From Bradyrhizobium zhanjiangense (GTDB lineage: Bacteria > Pseudomonadota > Alphaproteobacteria > Rhizobiales > Xanthobacteraceae): a DNA stretch of 64,000 nt. The translations under genes were made by a program, and so were the position numbers. How positions within the stretch are numbered: the first letter of the stretch is position 1; the number at the start of each line of letters is the position of its first letter. This document shows, piece by piece, positions 26,887-35,398 of this stretch. Where the stretch lies: assembly GCF_004114935.1 (NCBI RefSeq), contig NZ_CP022221.1, forward strand, positions 186,001-250,000, in the 5' to 3' direction. The notes beneath the pieces are model-generated. The model ran no database searches, had not been told where the DNA came from, and worked only from the letters and a program-made list of their open reading frames with translations.

Positions 26887-28182
26887 GTGGCGCCCATCCA
26901 ATACATCGTCGAGGGCGGTCACCGGCTCTCGGGCTCGATCGAGCCGTCCGGCAACAAGAACTCGGCGCTGCCGATCATCGCGGCGGCCCTGCTCACCGAG
27001 CATCCGGTGACGCTTCAGAACGTGCCGCGGATCCGCGACACCGAGACGCTGGTCGAGCTGATCCGCTCGGTCGGCGCCGCGGCGGAGTGGACCGCGCGCA
27101 ATACGCTGCGCATTCATGCCAAGAGCATCCGCGCCGCCGATCTCGACCCCGAGCTGTGCGTGCGCATCCGCGCCTCGATTCTGCTCGCGGGCCCCCTGCT
27201 CGCCCGCTGCGGCGAAGTGATGCTGCCGCCACCCGGCGGCGACGTCATCGGCCGCCGACGGCTCGACACCCATGTGCTGGCGCTGGAGCAGCTGGGCGCA
27301 AAGGTCACCGCGACCGACCGGCTCGAATTCCGTGCGCCGAAGCTCGCCGGTGCGGACGTGTTCCTGGACGAGCCGAGCGTCACCGCGACCGAGAATGCGC
27401 TGGTTGCAGCGGTCGCCGCCGACGGTGTCACTTACCTGCGCAATGCTGCGTCCGAGCCGCATGTGCAGGATCTCGCCAATTTCCTGGTCGCGCTCGGCGC
27501 GAAGATCGAGGGCATCGGCACCAACACCATGATCGTGCACGGCTCGGCGACGCTGGGGGAAGCGACCTACTCCATTCAGCCCGACCATATCGAGGTCGGC
27601 TCGCTGATCGGCCTTGCCGCCGTGACGCGCTCGCCGTTACGCATCGTGCGCGCCGGTGTCGAGCACCTGCGCTCGATCCGCATGGGATTCGAGCGGCTCG
27701 GCATCGTCTGCCGCGTCGAGGGCGACGATCTCATCGTGCCCTCGAACCAGACGCTGAAGATCCAGGACGATTTCGGCGGCCACGTGCCGAAGCTGGAGGA
27801 CCAGCCCTGGCCGGCCTTCCCGGCCGATTTGATGTCGATCGCGATCGTCACCGCCACGCAATGCGAGGGCGTGATCCTGATGTTCGAGAAGATGTTCGAA
27901 TCGCGGATGTTCTTCGTCGACAAGCTGATCGCGATGGGCGCGCGCATCGTGCTGTGCGATCCGCACCGCGCCATCATCGCCGGCCCCAGCCGTCTGCGCG
28001 GCGCACCGATGACCTCGCCCGACATCCGCGCCGGCATGGCGATGCTGCTCGCCGCGGTCTGCGCCGAGGGCACCTCGACCATCAACAACGCCGACCAGAT
28101 CGAGCGCGGCTACGAGCGCATCGAGGAACGGCTGAACGCACTGGGTGCGAAGATCAAGCGCGTGCCGGAACGGAAGGGCTGA
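26887..28182 (+). CDS. murA: UDP-N-acetylglucosamine 1-carboxyvinyltransferase (MurA-type), Cys-to-Asp active-site loop
   Basis: A 431-residue EPT-fold enzyme that would transfer enolpyruvate from PEP to UDP-GlcNAc, the first committed step of peptidoglycan synthesis. Key residues are present: Lys-Asn in PSGNKNSALP, the loop Arg in IGRRRLDTH, Asp in AFPADLMS and Arg in SPDIRAGMAM. The loop position that holds Cys115 in E. coli MurA is Asp119 here (PPGGDVIG, codon 27241-27243), as in naturally fosfomycin-insensitive MurA enzymes. The GTG start gives the expected N-terminus. Bradyrhizobium usually has a second, Cys-type murA elsewhere, so this may be a paralogue. Confidence 0.88.
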   Translation: MAPIQYIVEGGHRLSGSIEPSGNKNSALPIIAAALLTEHPVTLQNVPRIRDTETLVELIRSVGAAAEWTARNTLRIHAKSIRAADLDPELCVRIRASILLAGPLLARCGEVMLPPPGGDVIGRRRLDTHVLALEQLGAKVTATDRLEFRAPKLAGADVFLDEPSVTATENALVAAVAADGVTYLRNAASEPHVQDLANFLVALGAKIEGIGTNTMIVHGSATLGEATYSIQPDHIEVGSLIGLAAVTRSPLRIVRAGVEHLRSIRMGFERLGIVCRVEGDDLIVPSNQTLKIQDDFGGHVPKLEDQPWPAFPADLMSIAIVTATQCEGVILMFEKMFESRMFFVDKLIAMGARIVLCDPHRAIIAGPSRLRGAPMTSPDIRAGMAMLLAAVCAEGTSTINNADQIERGYERIEERLNALGAKIKRVPERKG

Positions 28183-28195
28183 GGGCTCTTTCTTC

Positions 28196-28389
28196 CTTCT
28201 GCCCTTGTGGGAGAAGGTGGCATAGGCGGCCTTCGGCCGCCGTTCTTAAGAACGCCGAAGCAAAGCTTCGGCTATGGCGCCGGATGAGGGGTTCTATCCA
28301 CTTGCAAGATCGCTCGTGAGGATAGAGACCCCTCACCCGTCTCGCCGCTACGCGGCGGCGAGCCACCCTCTCCCGCAAGGGGAGAGGGT
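28196..28389. repeat. Dispersed palindromic repeat, family F (long copy)
   Basis: Outer arms ttctgcccttgtgggagaag and ctctcccgcaaggggagagg; inner gatgaggggttctat / agacccctcaccc. The left arm carries an extra small palindrome (ggcggccttcggccgcc). Confidence 0.8.
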
Positions 28390-28448
28390 GAAGAGGCATC
28401 TCGCTCGCGGGCCATGTTTTCGACGTGCGGCTGTGCTAAGGACCGGCC

Positions 28449-29843
28449 ATGCTCGACACCGTCCAACGTCATTCGCAGCCGCAAGCCGGCGTGCCGCAAA
28501 ATCATCTCGCCGATGAATTCGCCGAGACGCTGCGGCTGGCCGTGCCGATGATGCTGACGCAGCTCGGGCAGATCGCGATGATCACGACCGATCTCGCGAT
28601 GATCGGCCGGCTCGGCGAGGACGCAGTGGCCGCGGCTGCGCTGGCGCATACGGTCTATTTCGTCAGCTTCACCTTCGGGCTCGGATTGATGTCGGCGGTG
28701 TCGCCGCTCGCTGCGCAGGCCTTCGGCGCCGGCGACATCAGGCTGATCCGCCGTTCCTTGCGCGTCGGGTTGTGGGTCGCGCTGCTGATCTCGCTGCCGA
28801 TGATGGCCTCGCCGCTCTATGGCGAGCAGATCCTGCTCGCGCTCGGACAGGCGCCGGATTCCGCCGCGCTGGCCCAGCGCTACCTCCACGGACTGGCCTG
28901 GGGCATTGCGCCGGCGCTCGGCTTCATCGCGCTGCGCAGCATGATGAGCGCGGTGAACCGGCCGCAGGCGCCGCTGTGGATCACGCTCGCCGCGATCCCC
29001 GCCAATGCCGCGCTGGTCTATGTCCTGATCCACGGCCTGTTCGGCGTGCCGAAGCTCGGCCTGTTCGGCGCGGGGCTTGCGACCACGCTGGTCAATCTCG
29101 GCACCTTCCTCGCCGCGCTCACTATTGCCGCATGGCGAAAGCCGTTCGCGGACTATCACCCGCTCGCCCATTTCTGGCGGATCGACTGGCCCCTGATGCG
29201 CCAGCTCATCGCGATCGGCGCGCCGATCTCGTTCTCGCTGCTGATGGAATACGGCCTGTTCTCCTCGGCGGCGCTGCTGATGGGGCTGATCTCGACCACC
29301 GCGCTCGCCGCACATCAGATCGCGCTCCAGGTCACCGCCGTGCTGTTCATGGTGCCGCTCGGCATCGGCATGGCCGCCACCGTGCGCGTTGGCCACGCCT
29401 TCGGCCGCAACGAGCCGGCCGGCGTCCGGCGCGCGGGGCTCGTTGCCGCCGTGCTCGGCATTGCGTTCGTCGCGGCTCTGACTGTCGCGATCATCCTCGG
29501 CCGCTATGAGCTGGGACGGCTGTTCTTCGGCAGCAGCGAGGCCAGCGCGCCGACCGTCGCGCTGACCGCGACACTTTTGCTGGTCGGCGCGACTTTCTTC
29601 ATCGCCGATGCGCTCCAGACCATCATGGGCGGCGCCCTGCGCGGCATCAATGACACCCAGATGACGCTTGTGTTCGCAGCAACAGGCTATTGGTGCGTCG
29701 GCTTCCCGATCGCCTGGGTCCTCGCCTTCCACGCCAGCCTCGGCGCGGTCGGCGTCTGGATCGGGCTGTCGATCGGATCGTTCGTTTATGCCGGCCTGTT
29801 GATCTTGCGCTTTGGCATGCTGACGCGCAAACTGGCGGGATGA
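28449..29843 (+). CDS. MATE-family multidrug efflux transporter (NorM-like)
   Basis: A 464-residue inner-membrane protein with about 12 hydrophobic helices. The MATE N-terminal pattern is LRLAVPMMLTQLGQIAMITTD, then MIGRLGEDAVAAAALA and PLAAQAFGAGD, with the second repeat half starting near ISFSLLMEYGLF. Such proteins export cationic drugs by Na+ or H+ antiport. The stop overlaps the DUF2867 ATG by four bases, so it leads a three-gene coupled operon with the DUF2867 and isomerase genes. Confidence 0.9.
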   Translation: MLDTVQRHSQPQAGVPQNHLADEFAETLRLAVPMMLTQLGQIAMITTDLAMIGRLGEDAVAAAALAHTVYFVSFTFGLGLMSAVSPLAAQAFGAGDIRLIRRSLRVGLWVALLISLPMMASPLYGEQILLALGQAPDSAALAQRYLHGLAWGIAPALGFIALRSMMSAVNRPQAPLWITLAAIPANAALVYVLIHGLFGVPKLGLFGAGLATTLVNLGTFLAALTIAAWRKPFADYHPLAHFWRIDWPLMRQLIAIGAPISFSLLMEYGLFSSAALLMGLISTTALAAHQIALQVTAVLFMVPLGIGMAATVRVGHAFGRNEPAGVRRAGLVAAVLGIAFVAALTVAIILGRYELGRLFFGSSEASAPTVALTATLLLVGATFFIADALQTIMGGALRGINDTQMTLVFAATGYWCVGFPIAWVLAFHASLGAVGVWIGLSIGSFVYAGLLILRFGMLTRKLAG

Positions 29844-30328
29844 CAGGCTCGGTTCGCGAAGTCACACCCGATGTCGATGCCGGCGCTGTGCTATCAGGCG
29901 CGCAGTTCATCGATGCCTTTCGTGTAGAGGTCGGCGCGACGCAATTGAGCGCCCGCGAGGCCTGCACCCGAATGGTGCTGCACGGGCCGCGCTGGATCGA
30001 TGCGCTGACGCGCTTGCGCAACATCCTGGTGAAACCCTTCGGACTGAAGACGTCAGGCGAAGGTGCTCCGGCTCCGTACGGGATGATCGGCCTGTTTCCA
30101 GTGCTGAGCGAAACGCCGGAGCAGCTCATCGCCGGGTTTGACGACTACCATCTCGATTTCCGCGTCGTGGTTGACGTCGCCGGCGACGGGGCGGACCAGC
30201 AGGTGACATTGACCACGTTGGTGCGGACCAACAATCTGCTCGGGCGTACCTACCTCACGCTGATCGTACCGTTCCACAAGCTCGTGGCCCGCAGCATGAT
30301 GGGAGACATCGTGGAGCCGGCCCGATGA
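29840..30328 (+). CDS. DUF2867 domain protein
   Basis: A 162-residue soluble protein of the DUF2867 family. It has RWIDALTRLRNILVKPFGL near the middle, then a beta-rich part (DDYHLDFRVVVDVAG, QQVTLTTLVRTNNLLGRTYL) and the ending VPFHKLVARSMM. Members look like SRPBCC-related small-molecule-binding proteins; their function is not known. It overlaps the MATE stop and the next start by four bases each (ATGA), giving strong translational coupling. Confidence 0.8.
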   Translation: MTGSVREVTPDVDAGAVLSGAQFIDAFRVEVGATQLSAREACTRMVLHGPRWIDALTRLRNILVKPFGLKTSGEGAPAPYGMIGLFPVLSETPEQLIAGFDDYHLDFRVVVDVAGDGADQQVTLTTLVRTNNLLGRTYLTLIVPFHKLVARSMMGDIVEPAR

Positions 30329-30975
30329 CGCTGTCCGTCGATCTCTTCTGCTCCTACCGAAGTCCCTTCAGCTATCTGGCCCTGCCCAAGACACTGAAGC
30401 TCGTCGCCGAGTATGACCTCGCGGTCAACCTGCGGCCGGTCTACCCGCTCGCGGTCCGCGTGCCCGGATTCTTCAAGAAGGCCAGCCCGAACTTCATTCG
30501 CTATGTGGTGCTCGACAGCACGCGCGTGGCGCAGCACGAGGGCATTCCGTTCCGCTTCCCGAGGCCCGATCCGATCGTGCAGGACAAGACAACGCTCGAC
30601 GTTGCGGTGGAGCAGCCTTACATCCACCGCCTGACCCGGCTGGGCGCGATGGCGCAGCTCGAAGGACGCTCGCTCGAATTTACAGACGCGATCGCGCGCG
30701 TGCTATGGGACGGTTCGGTGGCGGGATGGAACGAGGGCGATCATCTCGCGCGCGCGGCCGAGAAGGCCGGCTTCGATCTTGCCGCCATGGACGCCGCGAT
30801 CACTGCCGATCCGGATCGCTATGAGCACGTGATCGCGGAGAACGAAAAGGACCACGCCGCCTCCGGCCATTGGGGCGTGCCGACCTTCGTGTTCGAGAAC
30901 GAGCCGTTCTTCGGCCAGGACCGCATCGACCTCCTGCTCTGGCGCATGCAGGGCAAGGGACTGAAGCGGCGCTAG
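30325..30975 (+). CDS. 2-hydroxychromene-2-carboxylate isomerase-like (DsbA-fold, kappa-GST) protein
   Basis: A 216-residue thioredoxin-fold enzyme. The N-terminal VDLFCSYRSPFSYLAL is the HCCA isomerase active-site entry with the GSH-contacting Ser. A helical insert follows, then GHWGVPTFVFENEPFFGQDRIDLL, the cis-Pro region (quoted here in pieces: GVPTFVFE, FFGQDR). Family members isomerise hydroxychromene carboxylates with glutathione during naphthalene breakdown; many genomic copies have other, unknown roles. Last gene of the MATE-DUF2867 operon. Confidence 0.85.
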   Translation: MTLSVDLFCSYRSPFSYLALPKTLKLVAEYDLAVNLRPVYPLAVRVPGFFKKASPNFIRYVVLDSTRVAQHEGIPFRFPRPDPIVQDKTTLDVAVEQPYIHRLTRLGAMAQLEGRSLEFTDAIARVLWDGSVAGWNEGDHLARAAEKAGFDLAAMDAAITADPDRYEHVIAENEKDHAASGHWGVPTFVFENEPFFGQDRIDLLLWRMQGKGLKRR

Positions 30976-30976
30976 C

Positions 30977-32092
30977 TCACTCCGCCACCCGCGCGGGCTT
31001 GTCGGCCGCTGCCTCCGACCATTCGCCGACGACGCGATCGAGATCGCAGAGGTTCTGGTGCATCTGCTCCAGCGAGAAGCCCAGCGCGAAGAAGCGCTCG
31101 GCGGTGTCGCTGGGCTGGCCGCGGATCAGACCGTCGTGACGGACGGCGGCGACCGCCTCGGCGTAATGCTGGAGCGCAACGTGGACCGGATGGAGCGGCG
31201 GCGCGCCGGCGCCCTCCCGCAAGGCTGCGGCGGCCGAACGCAGGAAGCGCGCGATCACCATCGAGACCTCCGTCAGCGGACCTGCGAGCCGCGTCTGCAC
31301 CTCGGCCGGCAGCGGCACCACGGTGGCGCGGCCGATCATCACGACGTCATGCCGCAACCGCAGGATGGTTCGCAGCAAGGGACCGGTATCCGGCCCGCTC
31401 GACAGGCGTGCGGCGCGCTCGCGCTCGGCTTCTGAGCCAATCGCGTTGAGGCTGACCATGGCAGTGCCGATGCCGTCCTGGATCCGGTGCAGCGCGTCGT
31501 TGTCGCGGCCGCGCGTGAGGCCCGCGAGCAGTTCGGTGAAGGCATCGGCGATCAGTTCGAGCAGTCTTGCTGCGCTGGCGCGGATCTGCCGCACCGCGCG
31601 CGAGGGCAGCACCAGGAAGGAGACGAGCAGGCCCGTGATGGCACCGACCGCGACCTCGCTGACGCGATCGATCGCCGAGGTCATGGGATCGGAGTGATGC
31701 ATGGTCGGAACCAGGAGCACGATCACGGCGGTGACCGTCGCGGCACTGAGGCTCGGATTGATCGCGGCGATGAAGGCGAGCGGGGCGACCGAGAGCACCA
31801 GAAGCCCCAACAGGCCCGCTTCACCGGAGTACGGGATCAGGATCGCGATGGCGCCGCCATAGATGGCGCCGCCGATAGTGCCGAGCATGTAGTCGCGCGT
31901 CGCCTTCAGCGAGCGGCCGACGCTCATCTGGGTCACGATCAGCGAGGTCAGCACCGCCCAGAGCGGCAAGAGCAGATGCAGCGCGGTGGCGATGGCATAG
32001 GCTGCGACCGCCGCCACGGTGACCCTGATCGCCAGCCCCAATTGCGTCCGTCGCGCCCGGATCCGGTCGAGCAGCTCTCTTGTGCGTGTCAT
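30977..32092 (-). CDS. FUSC-family inner-membrane protein (aromatic-acid exporter-like)
   Basis: A 371-residue protein. The N-terminal ~180 residues form six hydrophobic helices (LAIRVTVAAVAAYAIATAL, LWAVLTSLIVTQMSVGRSL, LGTIGGAIYGGAIAILI), the FUSC/YccS pattern. The remaining ~190 residues are a cytoplasmic helical domain. Relatives such as AaeB export aromatic carboxylic acids. The ATG at 32092 opens MTRTRELLDRIRARR, the usual amphipathic lead-in; the longer frame upstream has no support. It is convergent with the isomerase gene (one base between stop codons). Confidence 0.85.
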   Translation of the reverse strand: MTRTRELLDRIRARRTQLGLAIRVTVAAVAAYAIATALHLLLPLWAVLTSLIVTQMSVGRSLKATRDYMLGTIGGAIYGGAIAILIPYSGEAGLLGLLVLSVAPLAFIAAINPSLSAATVTAVIVLLVPTMHHSDPMTSAIDRVSEVAVGAITGLLVSFLVLPSRAVRQIRASAARLLELIADAFTELLAGLTRGRDNDALHRIQDGIGTAMVSLNAIGSEAERERAARLSSGPDTGPLLRTILRLRHDVVMIGRATVVPLPAEVQTRLAGPLTEVSMVIARFLRSAAAALREGAGAPPLHPVHVALQHYAEAVAAVRHDGLIRGQPSDTAERFFALGFSLEQMHQNLCDLDRVVGEWSEAAADKPARVAE

Positions 32093-32214
32093 CGTCAACG
32101 TCCCGGTCCGATCTTCTTGAGCCAGGCAAAAGCATGGCTGATGCCCGCCCCCGCAAGGCCGCTTGAAAGGCGCAATCAGCCCGCCTAACTTGCCGGCCAA
32201 AACGAGGAAACACG

Positions 32215-33585
32215 ATGGCCCACGAAACCGCAACGCTCGCCGCCTATGTCTTCAATCTGAAGTACCAAGATATTCCGGCGGAGGTGCTGGATCGCGCCAA
32301 AGTGCTGACGCTGGACTTCCTCGGCAGCGCCATCCGCGCCCGCAGCGAGGCGGAATCGACCCCGTCGATGCTGAAGACGCTGGAAACGCTTGCGCTCGAT
32401 GCCAAGGGCGAATCCACCGTGTTCGGCGATGCCAAGACCTGGACGCCGGCGGTGGCGGCCCTGCTCAACGGCGCGCTGGGACATTCGCTCGACTTCGACG
32501 ACACGCACGCCGATTCCTCGCTGCATCCGAGCGCGCCGGTGGTGCCGGCCGCCTTCGCGGTCGGCGAGATGGTCGGCGCGTCGGGCCGCGACGTGCTGAC
32601 CGCGATCGTTGCGGGCTATGAAGTCTGCTGCCGGCTCGGCAATGCGCTCGACCCGACCTCGCACTACGCGCGCGGCTTCCATCCGACCGCGACCGCCGGC
32701 ACCTATGGCGCGGCCGCGGCCGCCGCAAAACTGTTCGGCCTCTCCGAGCAGCAGATCATCGCCGCCTTCGGCGTCTCCGGCAGCCAGGCTGCCGGATCGC
32801 TGCAATTTCTGGTCAACGGCGCCTGGAACAAGCGCTACCAGGTCGGCGCCGCCGCGATGAACGGCGTGATCGCCGCGACACTGGCGCGCAACGATTTCGT
32901 CGGCGCGACGGAATCGGTCGAGGGCAAGCACGGCCTGCTCGCCGGCTACACCGACGATGCGCATCCGGGCAAAGCGGTGGCCGAGCTCGGCAAGAGCTAC
33001 GAGACGATGAAGATCGGCGTCAAACCCTATCCGAGCTGCCGCTACACCCATGCGGCGATCGACGCGCTGATCGCCATGCGGCGCGAGCACAATCTGACGC
33101 CGGACCAGGTTAAGCGCGTCGAGATCGGCCTGCATCGTAACGGCATCACGCTCACCGGCGATGCCGCGACCAAGCGGCATCCGACCTCGATCGTCGGCGG
33201 CCAGTTCTCGATGTTCTTCACCGGCGCGCTCGCGCTCGACCAGGGCTCATTCGGCTGGGACGATTACAACCGCCTTGGCGATGCCGCCATCGACGCCCTC
33301 GCCGACAAGTTCGACGTGGTGCAGGACGACCGCCTCGAAATCGGCCGCACCCATCCGTTCGGCGCCCGCGTCAGCATCACGACGGACGATGGCGTGCATG
33401 AGCGGCTGTATGCCGATCCCTCGGGCGAGCCGAATTCGTTTCCTGACACGAAGGCGATGCAGCAGAAGTTTTTGACGCTGGCGCGGCCCGTGCTGAACGC
33501 ACGCGCGGAGAAGTTTGCGGATGCGATCATGACGCTGGAGCGGTTCGACCGCGTGGCGAAGGCGACGGAGCTAGGGAGGCAATAG
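32215..33585 (+). CDS. MmgE/PrpD family protein
   Basis: A 456-residue protein of the 2-methylcitrate dehydratase / cis-aconitate decarboxylase superfamily. It has GHSLDFDDTHADSSLHPSAP in the active-site region, RGFHPTATAGTYGAAAAAAK and KPYPSCRYTHAAIDAL. PrpD dehydrates 2-methylcitrate in propionate use, but no other prp genes are near, so the substrate is open. acgaggaaacacg precedes the ATG. It is divergent from the FUSC gene with a 122-base gap. Confidence 0.88.
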   Translation: MAHETATLAAYVFNLKYQDIPAEVLDRAKVLTLDFLGSAIRARSEAESTPSMLKTLETLALDAKGESTVFGDAKTWTPAVAALLNGALGHSLDFDDTHADSSLHPSAPVVPAAFAVGEMVGASGRDVLTAIVAGYEVCCRLGNALDPTSHYARGFHPTATAGTYGAAAAAAKLFGLSEQQIIAAFGVSGSQAAGSLQFLVNGAWNKRYQVGAAAMNGVIAATLARNDFVGATESVEGKHGLLAGYTDDAHPGKAVAELGKSYETMKIGVKPYPSCRYTHAAIDALIAMRREHNLTPDQVKRVEIGLHRNGITLTGDAATKRHPTSIVGGQFSMFFTGALALDQGSFGWDDYNRLGDAAIDALADKFDVVQDDRLEIGRTHPFGARVSITTDDGVHERLYADPSGEPNSFPDTKAMQQKFLTLARPVLNARAEKFADAIMTLERFDRVAKATELGRQ

Positions 33586-33598
33586 CTCGAGCGCGCAT

Positions 33599-33634
33599 GC
33601 TCACCCTCCCCTGGAGGGCCCCTCCAGGGGAGGG
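33599..33634. repeat. Short family F-like palindrome
   Basis: caccctcccctggagggccc / cctccaggggagggt forms one stem-loop in the 70-base gap between two convergent genes. It may act as a terminator-like hairpin. Confidence 0.6.
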
Positions 33635-33655
33635 TAAGAAGAGCCGCCGCTGCTC

Positions 33656-35080
33656 TCAATCCGCCCCGGCTATCTTCCCCTTCTCGCGCGTTGCGGCCAC
33701 CACGTCGCGCACGAGGTCGAACACGCCATCTGCTTCCGGCGGCCAGTTCGGCGAGCGTCCCATGCGCACGATCACCAGCCGCTCCGAGGGGATCACGATC
33801 GTGTACTGCCCGATCGTGCCCTTCGCGAAGAAGGCATCGCGCGGCCAGCCGTGCGCGATGCGAAACTTCGCGCCAAAGCTGTCGCCCTGGTTGGTCCAGA
33901 AGCCGGCACCGATGCCGACCCAGGCATTCGGCGTGGGCGAGGACGAATAGCTCACCCACCCCTCGGGCAGGATGCGCTTGCCGCCCGCGACGCCGTCATT
34001 GAGATAGAGCTGGCCGAAGCGCGCCCAGTCCCGCGCCGATGCCAGCATCTCGCTCGAGCCCTCGATCGTGCCTGAAGCGTCGAGCTGGAGCGTGACATGG
34101 CGCATGCCGAGTGGAACGAACAATTCGCGGCGCGCGAAGTGCAGTGCAGCTGCGGGATGTCCACCGGCCGCATTGCGGATCAGATGCGAGAGCAGGATGG
34201 TGTTGCCGTCATGATAATTCCACGCCGTGCCCGGCGCGGTCGCAAGCGGCATGCTCGCGGCATAGGTGGCCATGTCGGCTTCCACGAACTTCATGCGGTT
34301 GACCGGCTCGAAGGCGGAGCCGAGCGAGGCCTGCAACGAGCTGCCGAGCGCCAGCCCTGCGGTGTGGCGTAGCAATTGATCGACGCTGATGGCATGGCGC
34401 GGGTCATCCGGATGCTTCCAGGCGGCGACCGGCGCGGGCCCGTCGAGCTTGAGCTTGCCCTGACGCACCAGCACGCCTGTCAGCGCCGAGATCACCGATT
34501 TGGTCATGGAGAAGCCGAGCAGCAGCGTCTCCGGTCCGATGCCGTAGGCGTAGCGCTCGGCGATGACGCGGCCCGCCTTCATCACGACGATCGCGCGGGT
34601 GCGGCGATAAGGCGGCTGTGCCGGCTCGTCAAAGGCGCGGTCGAGCGCGGTAGCAAGCTCGGGACTTTGCGGCGGCACGATCGCCGGACCGGCGATCTCG
34701 GGCAGCAGCGCGGGCTGCCTGTCGTCCGGCGGCGGCATGACTTCGGCGAGCGGCTCGCCATGCGCGAGCGTGCAGCCGAGCCCCTCGCGATAGACGGCAT
34801 GGCTGCGGCCGAGGCCAAACAGTGTCACCGTAACGTCCTTGCGCACGCGATCGACGCGATACTCCATCGCCCAGCTGATCAGGCCGGTGCCGGGCATCGC
34901 ATCGTTGGTCTCAGTGAACGTGCGCCGCGGATCGAGGCCGGAGACGAAGGTCTCGGAGCACAGGATGCCGGCGACAAAGCCAGTGGCGACCTTCGGCACG
35001 TCGCCGGCGCGGGCTGCGCCGAGCGCGAGACCGGCACAGGCGATGGTGGTGAGGAGGACGATCTTGCGGCGGCGGGTCAC
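33656..35080 (-). CDS. Exported serine hydrolase, class C beta-lactamase fold
   Basis: A 474-residue protein with a signal peptide (IVLLTTIACAGLALGAARA). The SxxK nucleophile motif is GFSMTKSVISAL, the second motif region is WNYHDGN and the C-terminal part contains RIAHGWPRD. Relatives are class C beta-lactamases, DD-peptidases and esterases such as EstB or 6-aminohexanoate-dimer hydrolase. Without the usual KTG box clearly visible, an esterase or amidase role seems more likely than antibiotic resistance. The start is GTG at 35080 with ggaga upstream. Confidence 0.82.
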   Translation of the reverse strand: MTRRRKIVLLTTIACAGLALGAARAGDVPKVATGFVAGILCSETFVSGLDPRRTFTETNDAMPGTGLISWAMEYRVDRVRKDVTVTLFGLGRSHAVYREGLGCTLAHGEPLAEVMPPPDDRQPALLPEIAGPAIVPPQSPELATALDRAFDEPAQPPYRRTRAIVVMKAGRVIAERYAYGIGPETLLLGFSMTKSVISALTGVLVRQGKLKLDGPAPVAAWKHPDDPRHAISVDQLLRHTAGLALGSSLQASLGSAFEPVNRMKFVEADMATYAASMPLATAPGTAWNYHDGNTILLSHLIRNAAGGHPAAALHFARRELFVPLGMRHVTLQLDASGTIEGSSEMLASARDWARFGQLYLNDGVAGGKRILPEGWVSYSSSPTPNAWVGIGAGFWTNQGDSFGAKFRIAHGWPRDAFFAKGTIGQYTIVIPSERLVIVRMGRSPNWPPEADGVFDLVRDVVAATREKGKIAGAD

Positions 35081-35398
35081 GGGTTGTCTCCGGCTTGGGG
35101 GCGTGAGCCCAAGACGAAGCAGGAGGCGTGGGATATGTGCTCGCCGGATCTGGAAAATGGCGTGGCTGGATTTGGCCGGGACTGATCGATTCTGAAATAA
35201 CGCAACAGATCCAACAGCTTGAAAATTGGGCTGGTCTGTCGCGCCGGGGACGGTGGACCCCCTCGCCCCGCTTGCGGGGAGAGTGAGGGGAGTCTCCGCA
35301 GGGACGGTGACAGACGGGCTCGCGGAAGCTCCCCCTCACCCGAAATTTGCTCCGCAAATTCCGGCCTCTCCCCGCAGGCGGGAGAGGCGAAGAGCCCA
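35081..35398. other. Intergenic region with family F repeat
   Basis: About 320 bases between two minus-strand genes. The part next to the hydrolase start (35081-35250) should hold its promoter; I see no gene. The rest is the repeat at 35258-35388. Confidence 0.6.
35258..35388. repeat. Dispersed palindromic repeat, family F
   Basis: Outer arms ccctcgccccgcttgcgggg and ctccccgcaggcgggagagg; inner gtgaggggagtct / agctccccctcaccc. It lies just past the stop of the AraC-type gene. Confidence 0.8.
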
